From: Aphrophora alni
Lineage: Eukaryota; Arthropoda; Insecta; Hemiptera; Aphrophoridae
Length of the DNA stretch: 64,000 nt
NCBI GenBank assembly: GCA_963513935.1
Contig: OY740768.1
Coordinates: 44,882,368 to 44,946,367, forward strand
Reading direction: 5' to 3'
In this document: positions 50,421 through 63,960 of the stretch, one piece after another
Layout: each line of letters starts with the position of its first letter
Position numbering within the stretch: the first letter of the stretch is position 1
The notes under the pieces: generated by a model
Seen by the model: the letters and a program-made list of their open reading frames with translations, nothing else
Database searches by the model: none
Told to the model about the DNA's origin: nothing
Made by a program: the position numbers and the translations under genes

Positions 50421-53105
50421 GCCCTACCTTTTTTCAATGTCAAGAAAATCAATCTAAACATTAATATGTGTGTATTCGTTAAGATAATTGAAATATTTTC
50501 AATACGTCTATACTATGTTAACGTATGTTAAAAATATATTATAAAAGTATTATTAATTATGAATAATATACAATATACCCAGATATATGACATACATTAG
50601 TCCTATAAAGTATTGAAATTTATGTTTTTATACTCGTAGCTTATTCTATAATATTTATGACACTTTAGAGTTTGTTGTAGCTCATTTAGTTTTAATATTA
50701 TGTTATCCTGTTTAATGTATGCATGGTTCTTTTATTTATATTTACTTACAATATATAAAGTGTTTGTACACTATAATTTGATTTTGTCTGAGTTTACTTA
50801 CATTACGTGTACATATCTGATTTCTATGTTGTTTAATGTGAACAAGTTTATTTTATTTATTTTTTAAGGATAATATGTAAAGAGTAAGGACAGTGTAATT
50901 ATTTTGTAAATATTGTGGACCTACACCTATATCTTAATGAATTTGGACTCCGCAGTACCATGTCTTGGACTTCAATTTTAAACCCGGAAACGATCCTTCT
51001 CTTGTTCAGTATGGTCAACTACACGTATAATTTCATTGCGTATTGCGAACCTAGCAATATATTGTGTTTGCATCGCCGTCCCTACAGTCAAAACACGAAC
51101 ACATTACCGTAGTCTATTTTTATTTTAACGTGTCCACTGAACAACAGAAACATGAAGCAACACTTAATTTCAACGTTGAATTTGTTGTTTCTACAGAAAC
51201 TAAACACATTTGAAGCATCGATATATCACTCAAAAGCAATATATTCCAATGTTATATAATTATATCCGTTCGAAGCCAATATCTTATTAATTATGGTTTT
51301 TATTCTAATCTAAAAGTGTATGTAAAATTCTAGTTTATAAGTTATTGGATAGTGACAAATTGTTATTTTTGTTAATATAGTTTATTCGGATAGTTGAATT
51401 TTTTTTATGTTATACATTTATTTTTCCACGTTTAGTTTTAACTGTGCATATTATTCGCAACTATATGGAGACAATGAATGAACTGTTAACAAACTTAATG
51501 TAGCAAATGTTCAAAAGAGTGTATACTAACCATTGTTTCCAAAAATATAACAACGAAGTACAATACCGTATTGTATTATTCATAACATTCTGTGTTCAAG
51601 ATATTACAGGGGGGAAATGCAACAACTTAAAACTTGCCATCTTCTGATAAAGTGGGTCTTAGTAATAATAAAAAAATAATATAATAAGCCATGGACATAC
51701 TAAAAATATCATATTTAACAATTACATAAAATTTCTGATAGTTATATCACAATTGCTAGATTCATAATAATGACGAATAAAAATGGTTCTAATCTCAAAG
51801 ACTCATCGGATTTAATTTTAAAGGAATACTTTATACATCTCTTAGTATTTCAATTGGGGAAGTTTGTTATTTATCTGTATAGTCTAAGTACGTACATTTT
51901 TCAAATTATATAAAATGACATATTGTTTAAGATACAGATTATATAATCTAAATTATGTGTACGATTAGAGAATAAAAAAAGATTATTAATATATGAAAAA
52001 AAAAAATGAAAAATTTTATATGGAATAAAACATTATAGATTATTTTATTATTTAAAAAAAATCATATTATACCTACATTAGATAAAAATATTAGTACTAA
52101 GTAAAATTAATTAGTTATAGTGGTACAAAGTAAATTTAATTTATCAGCTCAAACTGACTAAAATTGTCCCTACTACAATTTATCATTACGTATAATTATA
52201 TATTTTTTTTAAACATTGTGCTTCATAATATATACTGTATAGTGTATAGGATTTCTGTAATCAAGCTCAGTGATCTCCAAGTTATAATGAGAGTAGACTA
52301 AGTCACAGTTCACTGTCAAGAGGGATTTTGTGCCTGTAGCAGCTGAGTAGTTATTTATGGCACAAATAAAGTGAGTTTTTGTAAAAAAATTGTGTTTTAG
52401 TTCAGTTGTTTAGTTGGTTAAATGTCAAATGTCAAATAAAGAATTTTATTTTAATAATAAGTATGGACGGTTAAAAAAATATATAGCTATAATTTTAATA
52501 TTTTAGTAAATGGTAAACATCACGATGAATAATTCAAGATACATAAGTTTCTGTTCCCATAGACATATAGAATATTATGATCGTCTATGGAAATGTAGAG
52601 AATATAAGATCACAAAATACTTTCTATTGGCGTAGAAATGACAATCAAAAAATCAAATGATTCTTGTTGTTGCTTTCTAAACAGTATGCGGGCGCTCTAT
52701 TCTAACACACGTTGAACACAGCACGACACATGAGGGTGCACAAACGGTTAGTTTAATCATTTTTCGAATCATGTTAAAGCATGTTGTTTGCGCAAAGCCT
52801 GAAGCGAGACGTGAAATAAATGATAAAAACATGTGTAGACTCTACAATTTATTTAGTATACGATCCTTAAAATGTTTTTGCTTCAGTCAATTTATTACTT
52901 GATAATGTTTGTTGAAAACATTTACTGTAATAATTATTTATGATTATTATTTTACAGTAATGCTGTCTTCACAATATAACACTACCAGTTTGAATAAATC
53001 GATAATATACTCACCAATTTAATATAATTATTAACTACAATCATCGCTTGAGGGAAAAGAGTATTTAATATGGAGCCCTTCGTATACTTTAGAAACTGTC
53101 ATAAT
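50421..53105. other. AT-rich DNA between units 2 and 3, no recognisable gene
   Basis: I find no counterpart between units 1 and 2 (37.45-38.3 kb), which is much shorter, so this segment is either unit-2-specific or an intervening insertion. The plus frame 50915-51112 has somewhat mixed composition but no known domain. Confidence 0.5.
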
Positions 53106-53159
53106 GAAAACAATCAAATTATAAAAATCTAACATTATGAAAAACCCAAAAGTTTCGTT

Positions 53160-53560
53160 ACAGAAGGATAACTAAATATCTATTTACCCGCATGTTAAAA
53201 ATGGCAACATTAGAAACCCTTGAAGATGTACCTAGTTGTAAAACATATTTTGTATGAATAATTTCATATTCAACTTCAGTTGTAATATTGTACCGAAGTG
53301 ATCGCATTAGTCTCAACATTTTGGCATGCAACCAGATAAGAGGATATACCCCAGTCATTTCCCAAGGAAGTACGGTGGCAAGATGCTAACGTTTGTCTAT
53401 CGACCTAGGTTCTAATGACATCGTAATATAAACTGTCAAGATGTTCACACAACTTCACATCTTGATAAGATATTTACTTGAGGATGACTTTATCGCAAAC
53501 TTGTATCATAATAAATAGCACCCCACAGAGATATGTTCCTTGTATATATCACTCTAATAT
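53160..53560 (+). repeat. Block B, unit 3
   Basis: ACCAGATAAGAGGATATACC, CGGTGGCAAGATGCTAACG, TCTATCGACC, TCTAATGACATCGTAATAT, GTTCACACAACTTCACATCT, ACTTTATCGCAAACTTGTAT. The minus-strand translation resembles unit 2 but is interrupted. Confidence 0.75.
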
Positions 53561-53994
53561 CGTACTGTATTCGAAGAATTAATATAAGTTCAGTGATTTT
53601 CGTAACTTACTTTTAAAATGTTTAATATATTTATGTTCAAATTTAAAATAAAACAAATATATTTAGCTATGGAATTGATTGGTAAATTTTGATGAACGTT
53701 CATTAATTTTTGGTAACTACTTAGTAATTGTAACTGAAATCTCGTATAGTACTTGATAAATTGATGCAGATAGAGTGATTTTTTAGTATTGCCTAATTAT
53801 TATCTATTATCTGCAATGTAAAAAAAAATCATCACCTCATTATGGTTATAACATTACTATACACAATAAGAAGAAAAAAAATATAACTAAAATTTAAAAA
53901 TATATATTACAAATATTGCAATGCTTTACATATTAAAATGAAAAGATAACCTTCATATTTTTCAAAATACATACATACATACTGATTCACAAAT

Positions 53995-54004
<10 letters not shown>

Positions 54005-54064
<60 letters not shown>
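54005..54064. repeat. TA microsatellite with short AC run before it
   Basis: About 30 AT repeats preceded by a few AC units from 53994. Confidence 0.97.
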
Positions 54065-54069
<5 letters not shown>

Positions 54070-54889
54070 AACCTAAACTAACTTTTAACTAAAAACACGA
54101 ATTAAAAAAAAAACAGTTTACTTTTAAGTGAATGAAATTTTGTAACCTCAAAGGCAAACGCGTTTGGAGTTTATAAAGTAATTATGTAATAATAATGTAA
54201 ACAAGTATTAGAAAAGTCTTTATTAAAGTTAAGTTGTAAAACAATATAAAATCACAATAATTACAGCAATACAAATTAGAAAACGGAACACAAACAACAA
54301 TAATATTATATAACCTAAACAGACATAACGAGATAATATAAGAATACTTAAAAAATTCTTGAAAATGTGCACGCACTCATTCTTATACATTCTTTTACTT
54401 ATTCTTGTTGGTTAACTCTCATTAAACATTTTACCGCTTTTAATTCATCTCATATCTCTCTCACCACACACGCTAGTTTGTACATCCATAACTTCCTAGG
54501 ACTAACGATTTATACAGTGATTTTTAAATGAGCTTAACTAAATCCAACTACCTGTTGCAGATTACGGATATCTTAACTGTTCTTGCTACAGAGTTGATAG
54601 CTCACTCTAAAACAGAAAGAATGAAGAAAATTTCCCCGACGTTCGGTTATACGCTTCCAATCTATTTAATCTACTTCACATAAAAAACATCTCCTAGATG
54701 CCATAGAGTGTTAAACATTGTTGATAATGTGCTGGGATATTTTGTACAGCAAATGAAATTCACTTCAACTATAGAATGGTTAAAACATCCTCTTTCTTAT
54801 ATTTTGAGTCTTATCACCATGGTAATATAAACTATATTTTAAACATTCTTAGCAAAACGAATAATGTTTACCTACAACACATTGGTGTT

Positions 54890-55330
54890 TACCATAAACA
54901 ATTTTTGTTGGCCTAAACGAAACATGATAAAACTCAAAGTAACCAATACATGAATGCCAATGAAAACTGTTTTCAAAAGCCTAAATGGATCTACAGCCCA
55001 CAATTGTAAGTATTTTTAAAGTCTTCATTAAAATTACTGATGGTATGACGTTTGCACAATTTACTTTTTTCCAAATCCAAATCGTCTTGCGCCGAATTTC
55101 TCTCATTACATTTTCTGTACGCGCTCATAAATTTACCACTCTGTAAACTATTGTTTGCGTGTAATATTGCTTCTTTTTGTACTCACCGTGATGTCCCACA
55201 TTATCTCATCTTGTTGGCATAAAATCAGACTAGAGAACATCGCTCAGTCACTCTTGGGGTAACAAGTTATTAACGTCTAAGATAGAATTTCTGTAAAGCA
55301 TATATCATTACTGTTACCACACATTGTGTT
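54890..55330 (+). repeat. Block C, unit 3 (partly deleted)
   Basis: Shares TAAACTATTGTTTGCGTGTAATATTG-type phrase, GTGATGTCCCACA, TCTCATC, GACTAGAGAACATC, TCAGTCACTCTTGGGGT and TCTGTAAAGCATAT with units 1 and 2. The stretch holding the ACACTTGGGACATTCA phrase is missing, an internal deletion of about 80-90 bp. Confidence 0.65.
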
Positions 55331-56589
55331 TTATATTGAAACTCAATGTATAATTTTATTTTACTATATAAATTATATATGTTTGGAATTTCACATCACA
55401 TGAACTTTTAGAAACAGTAAAATATTTTTAAAAAATAAGTTGTTGGAAAAATAATCTATATTTGTATAGAGAGGAAACTGATTATAATTTTTCGTGGTTT
55501 TGCCAACCATCTCCAAATATTGCATGTAAGTTTTAAATTTAGAAAAACAATGATTCCTCCTAAATATGAAAATGTCAGAGTATAGAGGAGCGTAGCGGCA
55601 TATTCAGTTACTGTGGCAACCTCAATATCGCATATTTTTATTAATATTTAATTTCGTAGGATATACAAAATTCACCAAAAATCTTACACGAGAGTGTAAT
55701 AAATAACAAGTGAAACTTACCATACCATGTTGCTTAAAGTCAAGACTATTTCAACAATGAAATAAAACTTGGTAAGAGATTTTATTTTGTCGCCGTAAAA
55801 ACTAGTGGAGAAAAGGGAAAACATGAAGAGCAGAATTTCGTTGGAGTTTAAGAATTTGTGTAAAACAATTCTTTAGTAGTAAGTTCAATTTAGTACTTTG
55901 GTAACAAAGATCATGAGTAATATCAAGTGAGCAGCGAATAGTAGCCCTCTCCAAATTCCATCTTTAAAATATCTAAAAGATATAAATTAATTGTGCAACT
56001 TTAAAAAGAGTTTTATTCATCAATATCTTTATATTAGTTATGTTTTAAGAATGCTTACTTTTATCATTATCCTGATCACACTTTTGGATTTAAAAAAATT
56101 CTTTAAATTAATGATCGGAAAATAATGTTCATTTGCATATAGGTAATATTGTCAACATCGAAAAAAATTCACAAAACTTTTTGTATGAATCTTGATAATC
56201 TCCTATTATTATGATAATTCTCCTCCAATCATAGAAAAGTCATATGGAAAAGTAATTCTTTTTATGAACTGTAATAAAAATTATTTTATGGCTATTATGG
56301 TTTTCAAAACAGCTTCCATATTATAACTTCTCAAAAATATAACATTAACTTGTATATTTGGTTTAAAATAAAGTAGTGCATCCTCGATCAATAGGCCCTT
56401 GAAATATCTACTTCCAATATTCATTAAAAAAATTACATTCAAAGAATTTAAAAAAACAGAACAAATAGTCAAATAGTAACGTTTTATTAATTACGAAAGT
56501 AATAATTTCGTTGTTGAAGATAATATACTACTGAGAATGGCAAAAATGTAATTCAAATGCGTTTGATAATTAAAAGTCATTTTGAAAGA

Positions 56590-56850
56590 AATTGTATTCA
56601 GTATACCATCTCACAGTATAGCTTTAGTTTTATGGATATTCATTTCAGATAAATCACTCCCACTAGCTTTGATAGGTTCCAAATATTTTCAAAGATAATG
56701 TTGGAGCACATGACTGTGCTCTGTATCACCTATGTAACGTAAAACGATAAAGCTTCTGCCACACTGGAGATAGATAAACGATGATCCAATTAAACCATTA
56801 TAACTCGAATTTGCCTTTATTTTAACTACAGTGAATTTTTGACTTAATCG
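56590..56850 (+). repeat. Block D, unit 3
   Basis: AACGTAAAACGATAAAGCTTC, AGCACATGACTGTGCTCTG (compare the CACACATGTTCTGC phrase in unit 1), GAATTTGCCTTTATTTTAACTACAGTG. More diverged than units 1 and 2. Confidence 0.6.
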
Positions 56851-57224
56851 AAAGAATTTTTAAAAGCTATTTTATATGCTGACATTTTCTATAGGCTACT
56901 AATATTAAAAGTCACTTTTCAAACATTATTTAACGCTTTTCAAGAGAAGCCATATTCATCAGTAGTTAAAATGTTACAACATTTTTCTTCATTTCTGTTT
57001 AATGCGGAATCAAATTTTAAACATCCAGCTTCATTATATATGTAAATTCATAGCCTACTAATTTTAAAACAACTTTAATAAACATGAAATTATTAGTTTA
57101 CAAATGTATACAAACAATAAATCCAGATTTTATAACATCCTCCTTAAAATTAATAATTCCAACATACAATTTTAATTTTGACTTTCAAACTAAAAAGCTC
57201 TAAATAAAAAATAGACTAATAATA

Positions 57225-57229
<5 letters not shown>

Positions 57230-57280
<51 letters not shown>
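57230..57280. repeat. TA dinucleotide microsatellite
   Basis: About 25 AT repeats after block D, in the position equivalent to the tract in unit 1. Confidence 0.97.
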
Positions 57281-57282
<2 letters not shown>

Positions 57283-57299
57283 AAAAATGTTTCAACATA

Positions 57300-58200
57300 T
57301 AATATTTCATGAATTATTTTTTATAAATAATCTGATTAAAACAAGGATGTGAATGGACATTATAAGCATGTGAATGGATCTTTTTAAACATACTTTGTAT
57401 GCATTTAACTTAGAAATATTCAATAAACTTAATGACATAAATGAAATAATAAAATATATATTTTAAATAAAATGATTGTTGACTATTAATAAAACTGAAA
57501 TAATACGATAATAAAATTGTTACATTTAAAGAAATGATATTTAAATTTTTTTTCAAAAAACCAAATTTGATTTAGTTTTTATTGGAAAAGAATAATTGTG
57601 TTCATGAATGTAAAGCTATTGAAAACATTAATAAAAAATAATAAAAATGAATATTCATTACCTTAAATGTGCACATTTTATTCTTTTAAATAGTGAATAA
57701 AATAAAGCCCTAAAACTTAAATGGGAACAACTTCATATTTGAGATTATAAAAATATCCTTAGGTCTTGATGAATTACAAAGAATTTCCTGAATTCAAAAG
57801 GAAAGAAGGCCACAGTAGGACTTTTTCACAGGAATAGATCAAATAACTGTTACAATGAAACAAATTAAACTAGAAATTTTAGTTTAAGACAGAGTCAAAC
57901 TCTAGAATTTCGTCGAGCTTATAAGCGCTAGTCATGTTAGTCTGTTTTAGAAAGGTTACTAAAACTAATGATCAGATATAGCAAGAAACGTATAATGATC
58001 TGAAATTGTTAGAATAGAAGAAACGGCCATTAAGTTATTGGTGTGTAAGTGGTAGTATTTTATTTTACACATCTAATTTGCCCTCTTGGATTAGGCTTCT
58101 AACCATGTTGTGTTTCTACAGTTAAAGGTTAAAAAATAATCGCTAAATTATAAATTCGGGAATGTTGTAACTCACACTGCTTGTACTCTCAACTCTAGTA
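57300..58200 (+). repeat. Block E, unit 3
   Basis: Alignable with the other two E blocks, most clearly at ATGTTGTGTTTCTA, CGGGAATGTTGTAACTC and CTTGTACTCTCAACTCT...ACTAAG. Confidence 0.5.
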
Positions 58201-59639
58201 CACTAAGAAAATATGATAATTTGTCAAAAACGAAAATAAAAACTATGGCGCAACATAACATGTAGAACCTAGGAATATTATACGGATATTTACTTGAATA
58301 ACGTATTGTTAGCACAAATATTTATGTTTCTGTTGTTTCAACAAAAAGTAAGCAACTAAATGTGGCTTCTCGGTGTATTTCACGAAACTGAATTAACTCC
58401 ATAAATGTTTCAGCCCCCACGAAGAACTTGATATAACTAAAACTAGACCAGTCGGTTACTCAATAGGGAGTTTTATTTGATCATGTTACATAATGCTGGG
58501 TCTAATTAGCCTGCAATGACATTTCCCCAAAACTTAAATTAAAGATTATTAGAAATAGCCATTTTATTACTAACCAAATTTATTTTATTTTTATTAACAT
58601 AGATATATCTTCATTTCTATAATATGATTTTGAATAATTGCAATAATTAGAGAATAAGGTCTTAACTTGTTTTGATGATAGTCAAGAAAGACCTATCGTA
58701 TTTACATAATCGTGATAATTCATTATTTAATCTGAAATATATCATCGATTATAATAATGTTCTTTTTATTATCCTTAATTATCTAACAAAAATTGCCAGT
58801 TTCATCTTGAAATCGCTTAAAGCTAAACACGTCAAACCTTGACTATTCGTGAAATGTTTCTATCAAGAATATATTGCATTACTGATTATCTTGTTTCAAA
58901 TGATTATATTTCTGGCCTATTAGCTAGCGAGAATCTCGTTTATTATAACAGTTTTAGAGAAGGTACAAGTGACCATCAAGATATCGTCAAAGAATCTGAG
59001 AAGTTTCCAGATAATGTGAAATTTTAAACGCGATTTCATAGGAAAAAGTATTTTAAAAGATTTTGATTTGTCGTTTTGAATTTAATTTGTGAGAGATAAT
59101 ATACAATCTGTTTTGCGTAGATTTGCAATTGATTTGATATTGTAGAACATCAATTCTCATTGTTAGTGTTCAAATATGTCAATGATTTGAGTATTAGATT
59201 TGTTAGCCGTTCGACAATTAATTAGGACTAAATATGGAACTATAATTCTTTCAATGAAGGTATATCATATAGGGACATTTCTGAAAAAAAATATGATTTT
59301 TATAACAATGCATGAACTATAACCATCTGAAAAGGATCAATTCAAAGATTAGGTTTTTTTTCTTTTTTTTCATAAATTGTATAATCGTTGTTGTTGAATT
59401 TGATTTTATTCTTCAGACCTAATAAAATTTCTACATTGAATTTAAATGATCATAAATATACCATTTATTATAAAAGTGAATTAAATATGTTTATATTTTT
59501 TATTATTATTAGGATTATTTTATCCTCATTTGAATGGAAACGTCCATTTTATATAACGTGGTAATATTTTGCTTTGAATAATAAATAACAAATTACAATT
59601 ATTACTATTTTAGTTTCATTCACAGATTAATTACTTAGT

Positions 59640-59960
59640 TTTCTCTGTGTTTAGATTAGTTTTCGTTTGAAATTGAACTTTCATTCAAATTTAAATCACA
59701 ATCAGGATATTCCAAATTTCTCTTTGTTACATAAAATATTGATTGAATTATGATTACTCCTCCATAAGTTTTGTAACACAAATCCATACATCAACTGAAG
59801 CAAAATGCATTATTACACGCGCCATTAAGGAACATATTTAATTAAAACTGTAGATATATGCCAGTCTCGCTGATAGGTCTGACATATTTTCAACTTATAA
59901 AAGACAAACTTTAACTAAAACTGTCTTCATTGTTTTATATCAAACAGACCACATGTTTAT
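59640..59960 (+). repeat. Block H, unit 3
   Basis: GATTAGTTTTCGTTTGAA is identical to unit 1. Also ATTGATTGAATTATGATTA, TCCATAAGTTTTG, ACATCAACTG, CTGATAGGTCTGACATAT and CTTATAAAAGACAAAC. Confidence 0.75.
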
Positions 59961-59990
59961 GTAACTGGAATTAACAATATTGTTTCAGTA

Positions 59991-60331
59991 TTCTGGTCTA
60001 AAAACTCACCTCGTAAAGGCGATGGCGGTTTCAAGACTTTTATATTCTAATCTCCAGGCTGTACATTTGTCAATTCGCTCAATGGAGGTCGTTATACAGT
60101 TCATAAGACATATTTTTTATAAGTGACGACATCAAAGAAGTCACACCGTAATAAGGAACTTTGGCTAAAGTATAAACCATGTTTCTACTAGTTTTGTGTT
60201 ATATCGTAACTATGTTTTTCGTATAATAATTATGTTTTATGAGTTTTGTAACGACCTCCATGAAGCGAATTGACAGTTGTGGAGAAAAGGAGTTGCAATC
60301 ACGAGACGAGCTTTTAGACCATTTGACAGAA
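59991..60331. mobile_element. 341-bp foldback / MITE-like element flanked by TA
   Basis: Long imperfect inverted arms occupy most of the element. The best part, 60068-60112 against 60231-60275, matches at 38 of 45 positions by my count. The arms extend outward through TGGTCTAAAA and CTCG(T/C)CTCGT to ends TTCTG and CAGAA. The dinucleotide TA flanks both ends (59989-59990 and 60332-60333), the target preference of Tc1/mariner-type transposases. No coding capacity. It lies just after block H in unit 3 and is absent from units 1 and 2. Confidence 0.75.
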
Positions 60332-60810
60332 TAAATAGGGTTAATCCTAGTTACAAAAACTCTTACGCACCATAGTTCTTTTGATCGGTACATGGTGCAA
60401 ATTATTGTTTTCAACTGTGATAAAAAAACAAAAAAAAACATCGAATAAAATTGAAGACCTAATAAATAAATAAAAAATAATGAATAATAAAAACTATCCA
60501 AATATTGCGACCTTATTGGGAAACAATCGCGATTATTTAAAATCCTGCAAATATAGTTGATACTTCCCTATTCAGTGAAAATATGTATCAGTAAAATTAA
60601 AATAAGCTTGTTTTTATTATAAACACGAATAAATGGTGAAACAAAAGCAATAGCGTGACACTGTTTCTACCGTTTGTTGTACTATTAATCATCATATTAG
60701 CAAGTAATAATATGACAATTCCTATTCGTGTTAAATTTCCATATTAAGGATATACTATTTCACATGTCCTTTATCTAGACTCAGCTTAATGTTATATGAT
60801 GCTCTCTATT

Positions 60811-60885
60811 AAGAAGCTTGGTTAAGTGGGAAGCGTTCTCATTTCACAAATGGGATGATCCGAACTGAATCCCCGCGGGGGATTT
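60811..60885 (+). repeat. tRNA-like segment, possible SINE head
   Basis: AGCTTGGTTAAGTGGGAAGC resembles a tRNA 5' region with an A box. About 35 bases later, GATCCGAACTGAATCCCC resembles a diverged B box. A CCCCGCGGGG palindrome overlaps its end. The sequence does not fold as a proper tRNA by eye, so a decayed tRNA-derived SINE is more likely than a tRNA gene. Chance resemblance is quite possible. Confidence 0.3.
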
Positions 60886-61309
60886 ATAATTTACGGTGTT
60901 CATCCAGTTTCGTGGAAAAAAATTGGGAAAGTATCATTAATTAATTCGTAGCTAACTCAGAACGGCGACGAAAATTTTGATGTACTAAAAACACGTTACT
61001 CAACGACAAGCCTACGCTCTACAAAAGCTGTTGCAACGTAGAGTAGCTGTTTGTAGATACTTCCTGGAAAATATCTCAACGGATGTTAAAAATTTAACCC
61101 CCAAATAAAAAATTCTATACAAGAAACACAATCGATCAAAATGAAGTAAACAAAAGTTATATTTTATATTATGTTTTTACAAAAAGGAACAATGTAATAT
61201 GGAATGTCATGTGTACACAAAGAACTTCAAAAAATTCACTACATAATTGCATATACTACTGCAAAAGTTAGTATGATGCTTTACTTATGGACTCCTTGTG
61301 GCTTTGCTT

Positions 61310-61700
61310 ACTGAATTAATGACATACTAAACCTAAGAATGCCATAGCTTAAAGACATATAATATTGAAATGTTTTAAACTGGATTGGTCATGTCCGCAA
61401 TATTTGAGAATAGCTTTTCATTAGATGTGAAGGAAACATCACAAGTATTTTACTCATATGTTTTTCCTCTCTCCATAGACTCATCAAACGTCGTTACTTA
61501 AAAATGTATGTTGTCTTCTTTTCCTTATTTCTTCATAGCCTAATATTACACAAGACAGACATATTGCCAATGTAACTACGTTCTGAAATGAAGAAAATAC
61601 CTTATTTTGCAAAATAAATGGGTTTTCCATGTGGAAAAATATGGATTTTCACTAAGAATAATAAATTTTATGTCGATCAAAAGACTTTAAACCTACAGAT
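61310..61700 (+). repeat. Block J, unit 3
   Basis: Partner of 48320-48780, with ACAAGACAGACATATTGCCAA, ATAAATGGGTTTTCCATGTG and ATCAAAAGACTTTAA. Confidence 0.75.
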
Positions 61701-62650
61701 ATACATTAGAAATCGACTCAAAACCAAGTGCCTTGCTAATAATATATCAATTTAATTTTACTAAAATAAGTCGTTAAGAAAGGTTTTACCAATACATTTT
61801 TTCCGGAATTATTAGGTACGCTAACTAAACACAAACTGTGACAGTTTCGAATTTTTTCTAGAAAAAAAATTGTGTACACTTTAGCTGCGGCCATTTTTTC
61901 AATCACTTGTTGTGATTTAGTCGTATCTTTCTGTGATATCCCTAAAAGGCATTGATGTTACAACATACTACAGACGGCAAATAGAAGCTGTTCAGGAAAA
62001 GGTTTAAATGTGTTTTTTGGGGTTCTAATCGACGAAAAACAGCCTTTTGAAATCATTGCCATATTTTCCTTACAACGTATAAAGTCATAACCATAAATTC
62101 GTTTATATCGCCTTGAAACCGTCTTTATTTTAAGCTTCGTCAGCATCATGAGTGTTCTATTGGTGTTATTTTTTTTACTAGTTCTGAAATTACGGCTTTG
62201 TAAACAGTTCCAAATTAAATACAAAATATTTAACATTTTTTACACATGTCATTTCATTCGTTAATTTATTATTATTATTTTTTTATTATTTTTTTAGTGT
62301 TAGTTTGGCATATATTTGCACAAATGCTCTTTTACAAGTACACTTAAGTTTCATATAAGTATGAACTAATAAAAAAACAGGCAGACATATTAAAATTTTG
62401 CCAGTTTTTCAATCACATTCAAGTAATTTAAAAACTTAGTTTACATGTTATTTTGACCAAAGTCCGTAGGTTTTAAATGTTACGCTAATTTTAAAATATG
62501 GATGTTATAATTTTAATAATATTGTTTATAAGAAATATCACTCTTATTTTTAATTTGAAAAAAAAATGGTTTTTTTTTTAGATGGACTGCAGATTTTAAA
62601 ACTGATACAAATGAGATACTACGAAATTTGTATGGGTGATAAATAATCCC

Positions 62651-62676
62651 AATATATATATATATATATATATATA
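62651..62676. repeat. Short TA microsatellite
   Basis: About 13 AT repeats. The minus frame 62596-62835 runs through it and is not a gene. Confidence 0.9.
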
Positions 62677-62924
62677 AATTTGAAAATTATATAATGCAAT
62701 TTTTGATCGAAGTTTTGATAAATAATGTTTTAAAATAGTCTGTAAAATTAAGTTATAGATATCAAATATGTGCAAAATTATTCCAAATGAAAGGATCATT
62801 AGGCACTTCATAATTTTGACTGTCGGCTTAGTCATAACAATCTAAATAGATAGAATTTCAATATAAAGGTTGTCACTTAATTACTTCGTATCCTTAAATA
62901 TATTTAGTTACTAGGACCATCAAA

Positions 62925-63370
62925 ATGTCAATGTTTCGTGCAATAAACTTCACGCTGTCCCAATTGGCAAAGTGGTTCAGCTTCATAAAAACACATTAGA
63001 ATCAATCTTATAAAATAATCAATACCTTCGAGCCTTTGTTCAGGCTGCAGTAAAGCTCCACAGGAGCCTATATATGACCAAATAAAATATATGGCGCTTA
63101 CGTTTCCCGGAACGTTTATTGTGTCAATAAATTTATTACAATGATCTGTGACATGAACGACGGGGTGAATTCTATAGTAATATTTTGTGGTATTATTTGC
63201 GATTCATGGAATATTTTAACAGAAAATATGTATGTACTAGTCATTTTATTACGTAGGTTCACATACAATTTTCAAAATAATACAAATGTCATTCTAAGCT
63301 GGTAAAAATAAGTGTACATTAACAAAAACAAAATTTACCGTCAACGGTAGTTTTAAATTAATCAACTGTA
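62925..63370 (+). repeat. Block I, unit 3
   Basis: AAACTTCACGCTGTCCCAAT, GGCAAAGTGGTT, AAACACATTAGAATCAATCT, TACCTTCGAGCC, GGCTGCAGTAAAGCTCCA, AAATAAAATATATGGCGC, CATGAACGACGGG. Well kept and uninterrupted. Confidence 0.85.
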
Positions 63371-63960
63371 TCCTAAAACGATATTAACCGCCAGTTAGAA
63401 AATCCACCGCTAGGTTTATTTCGATTTACTCCATCATAGCAAGCCCTACACCAAGCTTTATTCCAGGTAATGTCCTACAAGTACTGTATCCACCAGTAGT
63501 TTTCCTTTGGTTAACTCCATTTCTGCCACTTTATTCTTATTCAATTCCGCCCATCTTTCCATTCATTCCAAATTATTATAAAAACACGTTTACGCACAAC
63601 AAGTTTTAACTCTCTCACTCTCTTTTTGTTACTCTAGTTTTAAGAAAAACCACCCTTTAATATTCCACAATACTCTCCGGTTCTCACTCCAATCTAGCAA
63701 ACCTCCTTCAGGTAATTAAACCCATCTCCACTCCATACGTCATTTGATTCATCGAAATTTTTATAGTGATCCAACCCATCAACCACAAACCAACTCCGTT
63801 CGATCGTCATTTTTTCCCTGTTATTATTTTTTTTCTTTCTTAGCATATCCTACATATCTTCTTTGATCCGTCCAATACTATCGTTCGTTCTATCTACAGT
63901 TTTACTGCGGTTCGACCCACCCTAGCATCCTCTCCAACGCAATTTCTTTTAACTTAAATT
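63371..63960 (+). repeat. Block K, unit 3: degenerate C-rich short-motif repeat
   Basis: Loose repeats of the type TTTACTCCATCATAGCAA, GTTAACTCCATTTCTG, GGTTCGACCCACCCTAGC, with plus-strand C bias, at the same distance from block I as in unit 2. Confidence 0.55.
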
